From Gammaproteobacteria bacterium (GTDB taxonomy: Bacteria > Pseudomonadota > Gammaproteobacteria > Steroidobacterales > Steroidobacteraceae), in NCBI GenBank assembly GCA_028293765.1, contig JAQGOG010000042.1:37847-101846 (forward strand): 64,000 nucleotides of DNA, read 5' to 3'. The translations under genes were made by a program, and so were the position numbers. Below the pieces are notes generated by a model. It was not told the DNA's origin and did no database searches. It saw nothing but the letters and a program-made list of their open reading frames with translations. Shown piece by piece: positions 8,621 through 19,000 of the stretch (position 1 is the first letter of the stretch; each line of letters starts with the position of its first letter).

Positions 8621-11398
8621 ATGCATCTAAACAAATCGGCCCACCGGGCCCTGCGCGCCGCTGCGCTTCTCGGCGCCCTCAGCCTCCCATTTACCGGGAC
8701 TGCCCAGCCAGGGCAAGCCCGCTCGGTCCTGGCGCGGCCGGAGTCGATTCAGCCCGTGCTGGCCCAGGCGGGTCCGTCCCAGCCTTCCGTGCCCGCCGGT
8801 GCCGAGACGTCCGGAACGCTTCGCGCGACTCTGACGAATGGCCTGCGCGTCGTCATCGTGCGCAATCCGCTGGCACCGGTGGTCGCGACTTCGGTCAATT
8901 ATCTCGTCGGCTCCAATGAGAGCCCGGTCGGATTCCCGGGCACGGCGCACGCCCAGGAACACATGATGTTCCGGGGCAGTCCGGGCCTGACCGCCGATCA
9001 ACTGGCCAACATCGGCAGCGTTATAGGCGGTAACTTCAACGCCAATACGCGGGAAGGCCTCACACAATACCTCTACACCGTGCCGGCTGAGGATCTCGAT
9101 GTCGCCCTGCATATCGAGGCCACCCGCATGCGCGGGGTGTTGGATTCGAAAGAGGAATGGGATCATGAGCGCGGCGCCATCGAACAGGAGGTTGCGCAGG
9201 ATCTCTCCGAGCCGTCTTACGTCCTGTATTCGAAGGTCCGCGCGGCAATGTTTGCGGGGACGCCGTACATGCACGATGCGCTGGGAACGCGGCCGTCGTT
9301 CGAGAAAACCACGGCGCAGATGCTGAAGAGCTTTCACGACGCCTGGTACGCCCCGAACAATGCCATTCTGGTGATCGCCGGCAATGTCGACCCCCAGGCC
9401 ACGCTGACGGAGGTCAAACAGCTCTTCGGCGACATCAAGGCGAAACAACTTCCCCCCCGGCCGCAAGTGAAACTGCAGCCCGTGCAGCCGAAGTCGTTCA
9501 GCGTGGACACCGATCGGCCGAGTGGCACCCTGATGATCGCGACGCGCACGCCGGGACCCCAGAGCGCGGACTTCCCGGCGCTCGAGTTGCTTTCGGATGT
9601 GTTGAGCAGCCGTCGCTTCGACTTGTACGGCCTCGTGCCGCAGGGGAAAGCCATCGATGCGGGCTTTTCGCTCGATCCGCTGCCCGACGCAGGCATTGCC
9701 TATGCGACCGTCGCATTCACCGCCGGGGATGATCCGCAGCAGCTGGAAAGTGCCGTGCGGGCCATCCTCCTCAAGGTGGCGCAGGACGGCGTGCCGCCCG
9801 AACTGCTCGAGGCCGCCAAGACGCAGGAACGCAGCGCCGCGCAGTTTCAACGCAACTCGATCGCGGAGCTCGCCTCCGTCTGGTCGGAAGCGCTCACCCT
9901 CTATGGATTGCAGTCGCCGGACGAAGACCTCGCGCGCATCGAGAAGGTAAGCGTCGCTGACGTAAATCGCGTAGCCCGCCAGTACCTGAACCTCGATCAC
10001 GCCATTTCGGCGGTCATGCTCCCGAAGGGCTCGGGTCAGCCGGTCGCCTCCCGCGGCGGCGGCTTTGGCGGCAAGGAATCCATTTCCCTCGGCGAAGCCA
10101 AACCCACGAAGCTGCCACAATGGGCGGACGCCGCGGTGCGGCGCCTGGTGGTACCGCCTTCGACGCTGCACCCGGTAGTCACCACGCTCCCCAATGGGCT
10201 CACGCTGATCGTGCAGACCGAGGACGTCAGCGACACCGTAAGCGTGTTGGGTCACATCCGCAACCGTCCCGAAACGCAAGAGCCCCAGGGGAAGGAAGGC
10301 ATCACGCAGGTGCTCGGTCAGCTGCTTACGTACGGCAGCGAGCGGCTGGACAGAGTGGCGTTTCAACAGCAACTCGACGCGATCGGCGCCCGGGAAGCGG
10401 CGGGAACGGATTTCGCCGTCGAAGCCCTGGCCGAGCACTTCGATCGCGGCGTGGAGCTCCTGGCCGACAACGAGCTGCATCCGGCTCTGCCCGAGCAGGC
10501 GCTGAACATCATCAAGAGCCAGCTCGCCCACGGCGTGGCCGCTAGGAACAAGAGCCCGGGCTTTCTCACTCAACACTCGCTGCGCGCGGCCCTGTACCCT
10601 CAGAACGACCCCAGTTTGCGCATCGCCACCCCCGAGAGCGTGAGCACGCTCACACTGGATGCCGTACGTTCGTACTATCGCAACGTCTTCCGGCCCGATC
10701 TCACCACCATCGTCGTGATTGGCAAGGTCACTCCCGCCCAGGCCCGGGCGACAGTCGAGAAGTACTTCAGCGCGTGGACAGGGACGGGGCCGAAGCCGGA
10801 CACCGATTTACCGGTAGCGCCTCCCAACCGGGCCGGTGTCATCGCGGTACCGAACGCCAGCCGCGTTCAGGACGTCGTGATCCTGGCTCAAAACCTCGCC
10901 CTCACGCGTTCGGACCCCGACTACTATCCCCTTCAGTTGGGGAACGCGGTGCTGGGCGGAAGTTTCTACTCGACGCGGCTCAGCATCGATCTGCGGAAGA
11001 ACTCCGGATTGGTGTACTCGGTAGGCTCGACGCTGCAGGCGGGCAGGACCCGAGGCGCCTATCTGATCGAATACGCGAGCGACCCGCAGAACGTCGCCAA
11101 GGCCGCCAGCATCGTCATCGGCGAGATCAAGGCGATGCAGGCGACGCCCCCCACGCAGGACGAGCTCGTGCGGGTCAAGGCCCTCCTGCTGCGGCAGATT
11201 CCCTTGAGTGAGTCCAGCGTCGACGACATCGCACATGGGCTTCTCGGACGCGTCGATCTGGGCCTGCCGCTCGACGAACCGAGCAACGCCGCCCGCCGCT
11301 ATATCGCGCTTGGCCCCACGGACGTGCAGGCTGCGTTTCGCAAGTGGCTGCGCCCCGATGACCTGGTCCGCGTCAGCGAGGGTCCAACGCCGCAGTAA
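8621..11398 (+). CDS. Secreted M16 family zinc metalloprotease, two tandem domains
   Basis: A 925-residue insulinase-family peptidase. An N-terminal signal peptide (about 1-28, ending near TGTAQ) suggests a periplasmic location. The first M16 unit has the inverted zinc motif HAQEH (His110, Glu113, His114) and the downstream acidic helix at about 183-190 (ERGAIEQE). The second unit, starting near residue 515 (HPVVTTLPNGLTLIV), has no HxxEH and is the usual inactive half that closes over the substrate. It probably degrades peptides in the periplasm. It stands alone on the plus strand, divergent from the efflux operon. Confidence 0.9.
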   Translation: MHLNKSAHRALRAAALLGALSLPFTGTAQPGQARSVLARPESIQPVLAQAGPSQPSVPAGAETSGTLRATLTNGLRVVIVRNPLAPVVATSVNYLVGSNESPVGFPGTAHAQEHMMFRGSPGLTADQLANIGSVIGGNFNANTREGLTQYLYTVPAEDLDVALHIEATRMRGVLDSKEEWDHERGAIEQEVAQDLSEPSYVLYSKVRAAMFAGTPYMHDALGTRPSFEKTTAQMLKSFHDAWYAPNNAILVIAGNVDPQATLTEVKQLFGDIKAKQLPPRPQVKLQPVQPKSFSVDTDRPSGTLMIATRTPGPQSADFPALELLSDVLSSRRFDLYGLVPQGKAIDAGFSLDPLPDAGIAYATVAFTAGDDPQQLESAVRAILLKVAQDGVPPELLEAAKTQERSAAQFQRNSIAELASVWSEALTLYGLQSPDEDLARIEKVSVADVNRVARQYLNLDHAISAVMLPKGSGQPVASRGGGFGGKESISLGEAKPTKLPQWADAAVRRLVVPPSTLHPVVTTLPNGLTLIVQTEDVSDTVSVLGHIRNRPETQEPQGKEGITQVLGQLLTYGSERLDRVAFQQQLDAIGAREAAGTDFAVEALAEHFDRGVELLADNELHPALPEQALNIIKSQLAHGVAARNKSPGFLTQHSLRAALYPQNDPSLRIATPESVSTLTLDAVRSYYRNVFRPDLTTIVVIGKVTPAQARATVEKYFSAWTGTGPKPDTDLPVAPPNRAGVIAVPNASRVQDVVILAQNLALTRSDPDYYPLQLGNAVLGGSFYSTRLSIDLRKNSGLVYSVGSTLQAGRTRGAYLIEYASDPQNVAKAASIVIGEIKAMQATPPTQDELVRVKALLLRQIPLSESSVDDIAHGLLGRVDLGLPLDEPSNAARRYIALGPTDVQAAFRKWLRPDDLVRVSEGPTPQ

Positions 11399-11640
11399 GC
11401 TGCTGAAATATCGAGGCGGCGGTGCGAGCAACACACCGTGTTGCCCGAATCAAACAGGTGTACGCCGCGCCACCGACTCAACTTCCGGGCGGCACTGGAA
11501 AGCGGTGCGCCGTTGCGGGTTTGATATCCACCCTGTTAGTTGGTAGAACTTCCGTCTCGATCCCTGGGTGACGACCGCCGGTCGCGACCCCAGGGCGTGG
11601 CGTCCCTACAACTTGACCCTCGAGATCAAAGGGGTGAACC

Positions 11641-12693
11641 GTGGCCATCAATGAGGCGAAGCTCAATGCGTTTCTAGGCAAGGCGGTGGTGGATCTCGGC
11701 GCCGCAATGAGCGCCGTTCTACTCTCGCTCGGCGATGAGCTCGGGCTGTACCGTGAGATGGCCAAGGGCCCCCTCACATCGGCAGAGCTCGCGAAACGCA
11801 CGGGAACCAACGAGCGCTACATCCGCGAATGGCTCGCGAACCAGGCGGCAGGCGGTTACGCCGAGTACGACGCCGCGAGCGACAAGTATTCGTTGAGCGA
11901 CGAGCAGGCACTGTGCCTCGCCGACCCAAACGGGCCGGTCGATCTGCCGGGCGCCTATGCGATCGTACAGGATCTGTTTCACATCAAGGCCCGGGCCCTC
12001 GAAAACTTCCGCACCGGCGAAGGAATGGAATGGGGCGAGCATCACCCGTGTCTGTTCCACGGCACGGAACGTTTCTTCCGCGCGGGGTACAACGCGAACC
12101 TGCTCTCCTCATGGATCCCTTCCCTGGATGGAGTCACCGCAAAGCTCGCAGAGGGCGCACGAGGAGCGGATGTCGGTTGCGGACATGGCGCGAGCACGAT
12201 ATTGATGGCGAAAGCCTTTCCGAAGTCTGAGTTTATCGGCATCGACTATCACGAAGCCTCAATTCAAACCGCGCGTGGTCGCGCCGCGGAGGCCGGCGTG
12301 CGCAATGCCACATTCGAAACGGCCGACGCGACGTCCTACCGACAGCGGGATCTGGATTTCATCGCGTTCTTCGATTGCCTGCATGATATGGCCGATCCGG
12401 CGGGCGCCGCCCGCCACGCGCGTCAGGCACTCAAGCCGGATGGCAACTGCATGGTCGTCGAGCCATTTGCCGGAGATCACGTTGCGGAGAATCTCAACCC
12501 CGTGGGCCGCGTCTACTACGCAGCATCGTCGCTTGTCTGCGTACCGGTCTCGCTTGCCAAGCGCGGTCCCGCACTCGGTGCGCAGGCGGGCCAGGAGCGG
12601 CTGCGCAAAGTGATCGTGGATGAAGGCGGGTTCACTCGCTTCCGTCGAGCGACCGAGACCCCCTTCAACATCGTGCTGGAGGCGCGTCCCTAG
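11641..12693 (+). CDS. Class I SAM-dependent methyltransferase with N-terminal winged-helix domain
   Basis: A 350-residue protein. Residues 1-100 resemble the dimerisation/winged-helix domain of O-methyltransferase-like proteins (LTSAELAKRTGTNERYIREWL). The SAM-binding glycine loop is GADVGCGHGAST (about 176-187) and an acidic residue that would bind the ribose follows in EFIGIDYHEAS. The start is a GTG preceded by a purine-rich stretch (aaaggggtgaacc). No partner gene is evident; the next gene is convergent and overlaps its end by 4 bases. The family methylates small molecules; the substrate cannot be told from sequence. Confidence 0.82.
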   Translation: MAINEAKLNAFLGKAVVDLGAAMSAVLLSLGDELGLYREMAKGPLTSAELAKRTGTNERYIREWLANQAAGGYAEYDAASDKYSLSDEQALCLADPNGPVDLPGAYAIVQDLFHIKARALENFRTGEGMEWGEHHPCLFHGTERFFRAGYNANLLSSWIPSLDGVTAKLAEGARGADVGCGHGASTILMAKAFPKSEFIGIDYHEASIQTARGRAAEAGVRNATFETADATSYRQRDLDFIAFFDCLHDMADPAGAARHARQALKPDGNCMVVEPFAGDHVAENLNPVGRVYYAASSLVCVPVSLAKRGPALGAQAGQERLRKVIVDEGGFTRFRRATETPFNIVLEARP

Positions 12694-14360
12694 CACTCAG
12701 CGTGAGGCGCGGCGCCTGACCAGCCGCGCCTCGCCTCGCCGGCCGCCCCAGAATTCGCGACCTGCCGTCCCAGAATCAGATCCGCCGCCTTTTCCGCGAG
12801 CATAATGGCCGGTACGTTGGTGTTACCGCCGGGGATCGTCGGCATCGAGGAGCAGTCGACCACCCGCAATCCAGACAGCCCACGAACTTTAAGCTCTGAG
12901 TCGAGGACGGCGTCCGCCCCAGTTCCCATTGCACACGTGCTGGTCGGATGCATCGCAGTGCCAATGCGGGAGCGCACGAACGCGTCGAGCTCGGCGTCGG
13001 TTTGAACCGCCGAGCCGGGCACGACCTCGCGACTAACGAGCCCGGCCGCGGGTTGCATCGCGAAGAAGCTGCGGGTGAGCCGTACGTACCGACGAAACGC
13101 GGCTTGATCTTCTACGCTCTGCAGAAGGTTGAACTGGATGAGAGGCTTGTCCTTCGGATCGGCAGAGCGCAGCTTTACCCAACCACGACTCTGCGGATGC
13201 AACAGCACGTTTGCCACCGAGAATGCGTGTCCTCGGGGCGGGCGCCAGCCGGGGAACCAGACCTTGGAATCCATGGCGACCGGACTGATCAGCAGTTGCA
13301 CGTCCGGGCGATCCAGGCTTTCGAGTGTGCGGATGAAGCCCTGCGCGCCAACCGGCAGATCGCCGATGACACCGCTGCCGAACAGATGCCAGCGCACGAC
13401 CGAAACAATCATGCGGTCGAGCCGCAGCTGGGTGTCGAAGGTGAAGGGTCCGCTGGCGTCGTAGCCCATGCCAATCGAGGCATGATCCTGAAGGTTGCGG
13501 CCAACGCCCGGCAGGTCATGGACCGGATCGATATCCACAGCGCGCAACTCGTCCGCCGGACCGATACCGGACAACAGCAGCACTTGCGGGGAGTTGAATG
13601 CACCGCCCGACAGAATGACTTCACGCTCCGCCTGCGAGGTGTGAGTTTGCCCCTGCCGCACGTACTCGACACCGACTGCTCTGCCGTTCTCCATGAGAAC
13701 ACGCGTCACCAGCGCGTCGGTCTCAACTGTCAGGTTCGGACGGGAAAGCGCCGGCCGCAGGTATCTCTGGGAAGTGCTGGCACGCCGTCCCTTGTGCACG
13801 TTGAAGTCAGGCGTGCTGAACCCCTCCTGATCCGCGCCATGGAAGTCATCGAGATATTTGTAGCCGAGCTTCTGCGCCGTCTCTATGAGACGTGGATAAA
13901 CATACTCATCGGTTTCATGCCTCGAGACCGTCAGCGGCCCCGATCCGCCGTGAAATTCGCTATCACCCCGCCAGCTGCCTTCCGATTTACGGAAGTAAGG
14001 CAGCACGTCCGCAAAGCTCCAGCCCGGCAGCCCCATCCGCGCCCACTCATCGTAGTCCGCACGGTTCCCTCGCGAATACATCATGCCGTTGATTGAGGAG
14101 CACCCGCCGAGGACCTTGCCCCGCGGCGCCGGAATGCGGCGATTGTCGGCAAACGGTTCGGGCTCGGAGCTGAAGCCCCAGCCTATGCGCGGCGTGAGCA
14201 TCGCCTCGAACCAGCGCAACGGCATTTCGAGCAACGCGCCCTTGTCCGGGCCGCCCGCCTCGAGCAGCAGAACCCGGTTGCTCCTGTCTTCCGAGAGACG
14301 CGCCGCCAGCACGCAGCCCGCAGAGCCGGCGCCTACGATGATGAAATCGAATGTCGCCAT
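12690..14360 (-). CDS. GMC-family FAD-dependent alcohol/choline dehydrogenase
   Basis: A 556-residue flavoprotein oxidoreductase. The Rossmann FAD motif is at the N terminus (FIIVGAGSAGCVLAARL), GMC signature 1 at about 80-103 (GKVLGGCSSINGMMYSRGN), signature 2 at about 252-267 (GGAFNSPQVLLLSGIGP), and the catalytic pair is His471 (HPTSTCAMG) with Asn513 (PGGNTNVP). The family oxidises primary alcohols or choline; the sequence resembles the choline dehydrogenase/AlkJ group but the substrate is unknown. The start lies inside the end of a short upstream ORF, suggesting coupling. No signal peptide is visible. Confidence 0.88.
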   Translation of the reverse strand: MATFDFIIVGAGSAGCVLAARLSEDRSNRVLLLEAGGPDKGALLEMPLRWFEAMLTPRIGWGFSSEPEPFADNRRIPAPRGKVLGGCSSINGMMYSRGNRADYDEWARMGLPGWSFADVLPYFRKSEGSWRGDSEFHGGSGPLTVSRHETDEYVYPRLIETAQKLGYKYLDDFHGADQEGFSTPDFNVHKGRRASTSQRYLRPALSRPNLTVETDALVTRVLMENGRAVGVEYVRQGQTHTSQAEREVILSGGAFNSPQVLLLSGIGPADELRAVDIDPVHDLPGVGRNLQDHASIGMGYDASGPFTFDTQLRLDRMIVSVVRWHLFGSGVIGDLPVGAQGFIRTLESLDRPDVQLLISPVAMDSKVWFPGWRPPRGHAFSVANVLLHPQSRGWVKLRSADPKDKPLIQFNLLQSVEDQAAFRRYVRLTRSFFAMQPAAGLVSREVVPGSAVQTDAELDAFVRSRIGTAMHPTSTCAMGTGADAVLDSELKVRGLSGLRVVDCSSMPTIPGGNTNVPAIMLAEKAADLILGRQVANSGAAGEARRGWSGAAPHAEC

Positions 14361-14560
14361 GGTCCGTCTCGTTGAGCCGCTGCCGCAAACTCGAGTATCT
14401 GCTTCCCGAGGACGTCGCCGGGCGCATCGATCCCCAGAACGGTGTTCGCCTCGATCGTCTCAGGGGTTACCGTAATACCCAGCCAGCGGATCTTTGCGGC
14501 GAGATCGCGCATGGCGGCGGGGATGGGTGTGTCAAGGCAGGGACGGATGGACGTATTCAT
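14333..14560 (-). CDS. Short ORF of unknown function preceding the GMC dehydrogenase
   Basis: A 75-codon reading frame that overlaps the GMC start by 28 bases on the same strand. The product is soluble, with a charged first half (MRDLAAKIRWLGI, then TVTPETIEANTVLG). I do not recognise a family. The first half loosely resembles the N-terminal helix of alpha/beta-hydrolase esterases, so it may be the truncated remnant of such a gene rather than an independent protein. An upstream extension of the frame to 14794 is possible but has low-complexity, shadow-like composition. Confidence 0.4.
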   Translation of the reverse strand: MNTSIRPCLDTPIPAAMRDLAAKIRWLGITVTPETIEANTVLGIDAPGDVLGKQILEFAAAAQRDGPWRHSISSS

Positions 14561-15018
14561 CGCCCGGAGGGTACGCGACGGAAACCGGCCCTGCCACTTG
14601 GGCTGCCCGCGAGTCTGCTGTGCGAACACCCCGATCCCTCTGCCCGTGAGAGGGGCCGGATTGCCTTTCCGAAAGGCACCACCTCCCGGTCGGGTTCGCG
14701 AGCCTGTCGCGGCAGCACTAAAAGGATCTGACGCAAGTCCGTGGCGCGCAGGACGACGGGACTGGAGATGTTGGAGCGAGCGAGGATACGCCAATTGCTG
14801 GTGTTGATTCTGACGCTCGCAAATCGCGCTTCGATACCCGGAATGGCCATTGCATAACTCCCGATAGGCCGTGATTGCACTGAATTAGTGTCTAGTGACC
14901 GAAAAGAGGGCAGAAATCGTTTCGTCGTGATGCGAGGCGTGTCTGAGTGTCATGGGAGGTTGCGAGTTACTATCGGCCCTACCAATATTCTCGAAGAAAA
15001 GCCTCGCAAGGACTCTCC
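14561..15018. other. 458-base gap without a supported gene
   Basis: No convincing gene was found. One minus-strand frame (14557-14880) is open for 107 codons but has no recognisable domain and shares its end with the flanking short ORF. The stretch contains a small perfect inverted repeat at 14662-14678 (tgcctttc-c-gaaaggca). The promoter of the downstream esterase should lie in its right end, where the sequence becomes AT-rich (ttgcactgaattagtg). Confidence 0.4.
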
Positions 15019-16029
15019 ATGTCTCCCGATCGACTCCATACTTCCCTGGCAGTGGCGGCCCTCGTTGCCACGATCGGCGCGGCGCCGCTGCATTGCGAGC
15101 CCGCGCTCGCCGCAATCACTTCCTCCACCGCTTGTACGACGATGACACGGCACGACCCGACACCCGAGTCGAAGTGCTATTCAATCGAACATGGCGGCTT
15201 GAAGCGCACTTTCCGCTTGTACATTCCCGCAAAGACGACCGAAGGCGCGCTCCCGCTCATTTTCGTCCTGCACGGCGGTGGGGGCACCGGTGCCAACATG
15301 GAGTGGCTGACGCGACAAGGATTCAATCGTATCGCGGACCGCGAAGGCGCCATAATCGCCTACCCGGATGGAGTTGGACGTAGTTGGAATGACGGCCGCG
15401 CGGACCTCCAATCGAGATCGTCCAACGAGAAGGTCGATGATCTCGGCTATCTTCGCGAGTTGCCGCGTGAGATTTCCGGCACATTTCCGGTCGATGTTGC
15501 GCGCGTGTATGCGACGGGCATTTCCAACGGCGGCTTCATGGCTTACAGGTTGGCGTGCGACGCCGCCGATGTCTTCGCTGCGGTAGCTCCCGTTGCCGCA
15601 AGCCTGCCCGTCGATCTCGGACAGCGTTGCGCTCCGGCCCGAGCCGTGTCGCTAACCATCATCAACGGCACCGAAGACCCGATCGTGCCCTGGAACGGAG
15701 GCGCCATAAGAGTGCTTTGGGTGGCGCGCGGCAGCGTTCTGTCGGCCCAGGCGACGGCCGCACGTTGGATGGAGTTGGATAAGTGCGATTCTCTGCACGA
15801 TGTCGGCGGACTCAAGGACGCCGTCGCCGACGATGGCACCGCCCTGCTGCAGCGAACAGCGGAGTGCGCCGGCAAAAGCGAAATCACTCTCTACGAGGTC
15901 CGCGGGGGCGGCCACACCTGGCCGGGCGGCGAAGCCTACCTGGGCCAGACGATCGTGGGCCGCGTGAGCCACGAGCTCAACGCGAACGAGACGGTCTGGC
16001 GATTTTTCAGCGGACGCAGCCTGCAGTAG
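15019..16029 (+). CDS. Secreted esterase of the PHB depolymerase/feruloyl esterase family (LpqC-like)
   Basis: An alpha/beta hydrolase of 336 residues. The start at 15019 is preceded by an AAGGA ribosome site; an upstream in-frame ATG at 14947 lacks one. A signal peptide spans about 1-32. Family motifs are the oxyanion loop LHGGGGTG (about 84-91), the nucleophile elbow GISNGG with Ser169, and a C-terminal GGGHTWPGG that supplies the catalytic His. Members of this Esterase_phb family cleave polyhydroxyalkanoates, feruloyl esters or acetyl-xylan. The substrate here is open. The gene is convergent with the second RND operon. Confidence 0.82.
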   Translation: MSPDRLHTSLAVAALVATIGAAPLHCEPALAAITSSTACTTMTRHDPTPESKCYSIEHGGLKRTFRLYIPAKTTEGALPLIFVLHGGGGTGANMEWLTRQGFNRIADREGAIIAYPDGVGRSWNDGRADLQSRSSNEKVDDLGYLRELPREISGTFPVDVARVYATGISNGGFMAYRLACDAADVFAAVAPVAASLPVDLGQRCAPARAVSLTIINGTEDPIVPWNGGAIRVLWVARGSVLSAQATAARWMELDKCDSLHDVGGLKDAVADDGTALLQRTAECAGKSEITLYEVRGGGHTWPGGEAYLGQTIVGRVSHELNANETVWRFFSGRSLQ

Positions 16030-16088
16030 CCCCGTCGCGCACGCGTCAGGTCATCGGGCACGCCCTCACAGCGTGCCCGACACGGTCT

Positions 16089-19000
16089 TTATCCCGGGCT
16101 CGTCTGCGGCGTGGCGGGCAGAGATTCAGCCGCGGCGCGCTTCGCTCTGTCGTACGCGTGGTCGGCGCCCAGCAGGATGTACACCGCCGGCACGATGAAC
16201 AGCGTGAATAACGTGCCAATCGAGAGTCCCGTGAAGAGCACGATTCCCATGGCACGGCGTCCCGCGGCACCGGCACCGGAAGCGATGACCAGTGGCAGTA
16301 CGCCCAGCACCATCGCAGCGGTCGTCATGAGAATCGGCCTCAGACGCACTGCTGCCGCTTCCTCGATCGCCTCCAGCTTGGCCTTACCCGCGCGCTGCAA
16401 CTCGTTCGCGAACTGCACGATGAGAATGCCGTGCTTGCTGATGAGTCCGAGCAGGGTCACCAGGCCGACCTGGGTGTAGATGTTGAGCGTTGCAAGGCCG
16501 ATGTTGATGAACAGCAGCGCTCCGAACAACGCCATGGGCACCGACACCAGGATGACCGCCGGATCGCGGAAGCTCTCGAACTGTGCCGCCAACGCGAGAT
16601 ACACGATGATGAGCGCGAAGAGGAGCGTGACGACAAAACTTCCGGAGCCGAGGATGTATTGCCGCGACTCGCCGGAGTAATCGACCGTATACCCGGACGG
16701 CGCCACCTCGTGGAGTGCGTTGCGCAGAAACGCGAGGGCGGTATCCTGCGAGACGCCGGGAGCTCCGGCGATGGTGGCCGAATTCAACTGCTGAAAGTGA
16801 TTGATCGTCTCCGGTACCGTGCTAGTGGAAATGCTCGCCACCGTACGCGCCGGAATGAGGCTGCCGTCGCCGGAGCGCAGGTAATAGTCGAGCACCTGCG
16901 CCGGGTTGAGGCGATTTTTCTGCAGCACCTGCGGAATGACCTTGTACGAGCGGCCGGCGATGGAGAAGTAGTTGACGTAGCCGCCGCCCAGCGCCGCCCC
17001 GAGGGACGAGCCGACATCCTGCTGCGAGAGTCCCATGTCGGCCACGATGTCGCGATCGACATTCAACGTGGCCTGCGGCTTGTCCAGTTTCAGGTCGTTG
17101 TCGACGAAAAAGAACATGCCGCTGGCTTTCGCCTTGTCGAGCACCTGGGTCGCGACCTCATTCAGGTTTGCGACCGGCTCCGTCGTCGTGATGACGAATT
17201 GCAGCGGCAGACCCTGCGAGCCCGGCAGGGACGGAAACTGAAACGCCGCGATCCGCGCCCCGGCGATGTGATTCCACTTGTCCTGCAGGTACTTCTGCAG
17301 CTCATCCGCGGAACGCTTACGCTCGCTCCACGGCTTGAGTAGAACGCCGCCGAATCCCTGGTTCACCGACGGCTGGCCGACGATCTGGAATACCGCGTCG
17401 TACTCAGGCAGCTCCTTGACGTACGCGAACATCTGGTCCGCGTAGGTTTGCATTTGCTCGAGGGTGGCATTCGGCGGCCCGATCGTCTGGGCCAGCACCA
17501 CGCCCTGATCTTCCTGCGGAGCGAGCTCGGAGCTCGACGTGAGAAACAGATAGACGGTGCCGCACAACATCAGTGCGCCCAGGGCAACCAGCACCTGCCA
17601 CGTTTCCAGCCAGCGCGCCAGGACGCGTTGATAGGCGGAGCGCAGACGGCCGAACTGCGTGTCGACATAGTGCTGGAACCGGCCTTCGTGCTGGTCCGGA
17701 TTGAAGATCTTCGAGCACATCATCGGCGAGAGCGTGAGCGCGATGACTCCGGAGATCGTGACGGCGCCCGCCAGGGTGAAGGCGAACTGCGTGAACAGGG
17801 CGCCGGTCAGACCGCCTTGAAAGCCGATCGGAACGTACGCGGCGACGAGCACGATCGTCATGGCGATGATCGGGCCGCCCAGCTCGCGAGCGGCTTGTAT
17901 CGAGGCCGCGAAAGGACGCATGCCCTCCTTCATGTGCCGATCGACGTTCTCGACGACGATAATGGCGTCATCGACGACCAGCCCGATCGCCAGCACGAGG
18001 GCCAGCAGCGTGAGCAGGTTGATCGAATAACCCAGCGCGAGCATCAGGAAAAACGAGCCCACGAGCGACAGAGGCATCGCCACCACGGGCACGATGACGG
18101 CACGCGGGCTGCCGAGGAACAGGAAGATGACGACGGTGACGATGATCAGCGCCTCGACGAGCGTCTTGATGACCTCTGTGATCGCGGTGTTGATGAACTT
18201 GGTCGTGTCGTAAACGACCTTTTGCGTGACGCCCCTGGGTAACTGCTGCTCGATTGCCGGCAGCGCGGCGTTGACGCGCTTGACGACGTCGAGCACGTTC
18301 GCCCGGGGCGCGGTCTGGATACCTATGAATACCGAACGCTGGCCACTGAAGGCTACGCTGAAATCGTAGTTCTCCGCACCCAGCACGACGGTCGCGACGT
18401 CATCGAGCCGCACGATGGCACCGTTCTGGTGCCGGATGACGAGGTGCTTGAACTCGTCGAGAGAATGCACGTCCGTGGAGGCGTTAAGATCGAAGCTCAC
18501 CGACTGGCCTTTCGTAGTGCCGACCGCGGCGAGGTAATTGTTGGCAGCGAGCGCCGCGTTGACGTCCGCGGCAGTGACTCCTTGCGCCGCCATGCGGTCC
18601 GGGTCCAGCCATGCCCGTAAGGCATATTGCCGCGCGCCGATGACCTCCGCCGTCTGCACGCCCTCGACCGAATCGAGTTTCGGCTTGACGACCCGCGCCA
18701 GGTAATCCGTGACCCCGTTGGCCGGCAACGTGTCGCTGAAATACCCGATGTACATCGTATCGGTCGTCTGTCCGATCTGTACCGTGAGCACCGGCTGCTG
18801 GGCCTGCGGCGGCAGCTGGTTGCGGACCGACTGGACCTTGGTGTTGATTTCGGTCAACGCCCGGTTCGAGTCGTAGTTCAGCCGCAGCGTGGCCGTGATG
18901 ATGGACACACCGGTGCTGCTCGAAGAGGACAGATAGTCGATGCCCTGAGCCTGCGCGATGGCCTGCTCGAGCGGCTGCGTGATGAAGCCGGCGATCGTGT

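Noticed and set aside
8627..10576. Long minus-strand frame of 649 codons opposite the M16 protease
   Set aside because: It is the mirror of a clear protease gene with signal peptide and zinc motif; its composition is Arg/Gln/His-rich without domains. High GC content produces such shadows.
14557..14880. Minus-strand frame of 107 codons between the GMC region and the esterase
   Set aside because: No domain or ribosome site; it partly overlaps the 75-codon ORF in another frame and becomes Arg/Ser/Gly-rich towards its end.
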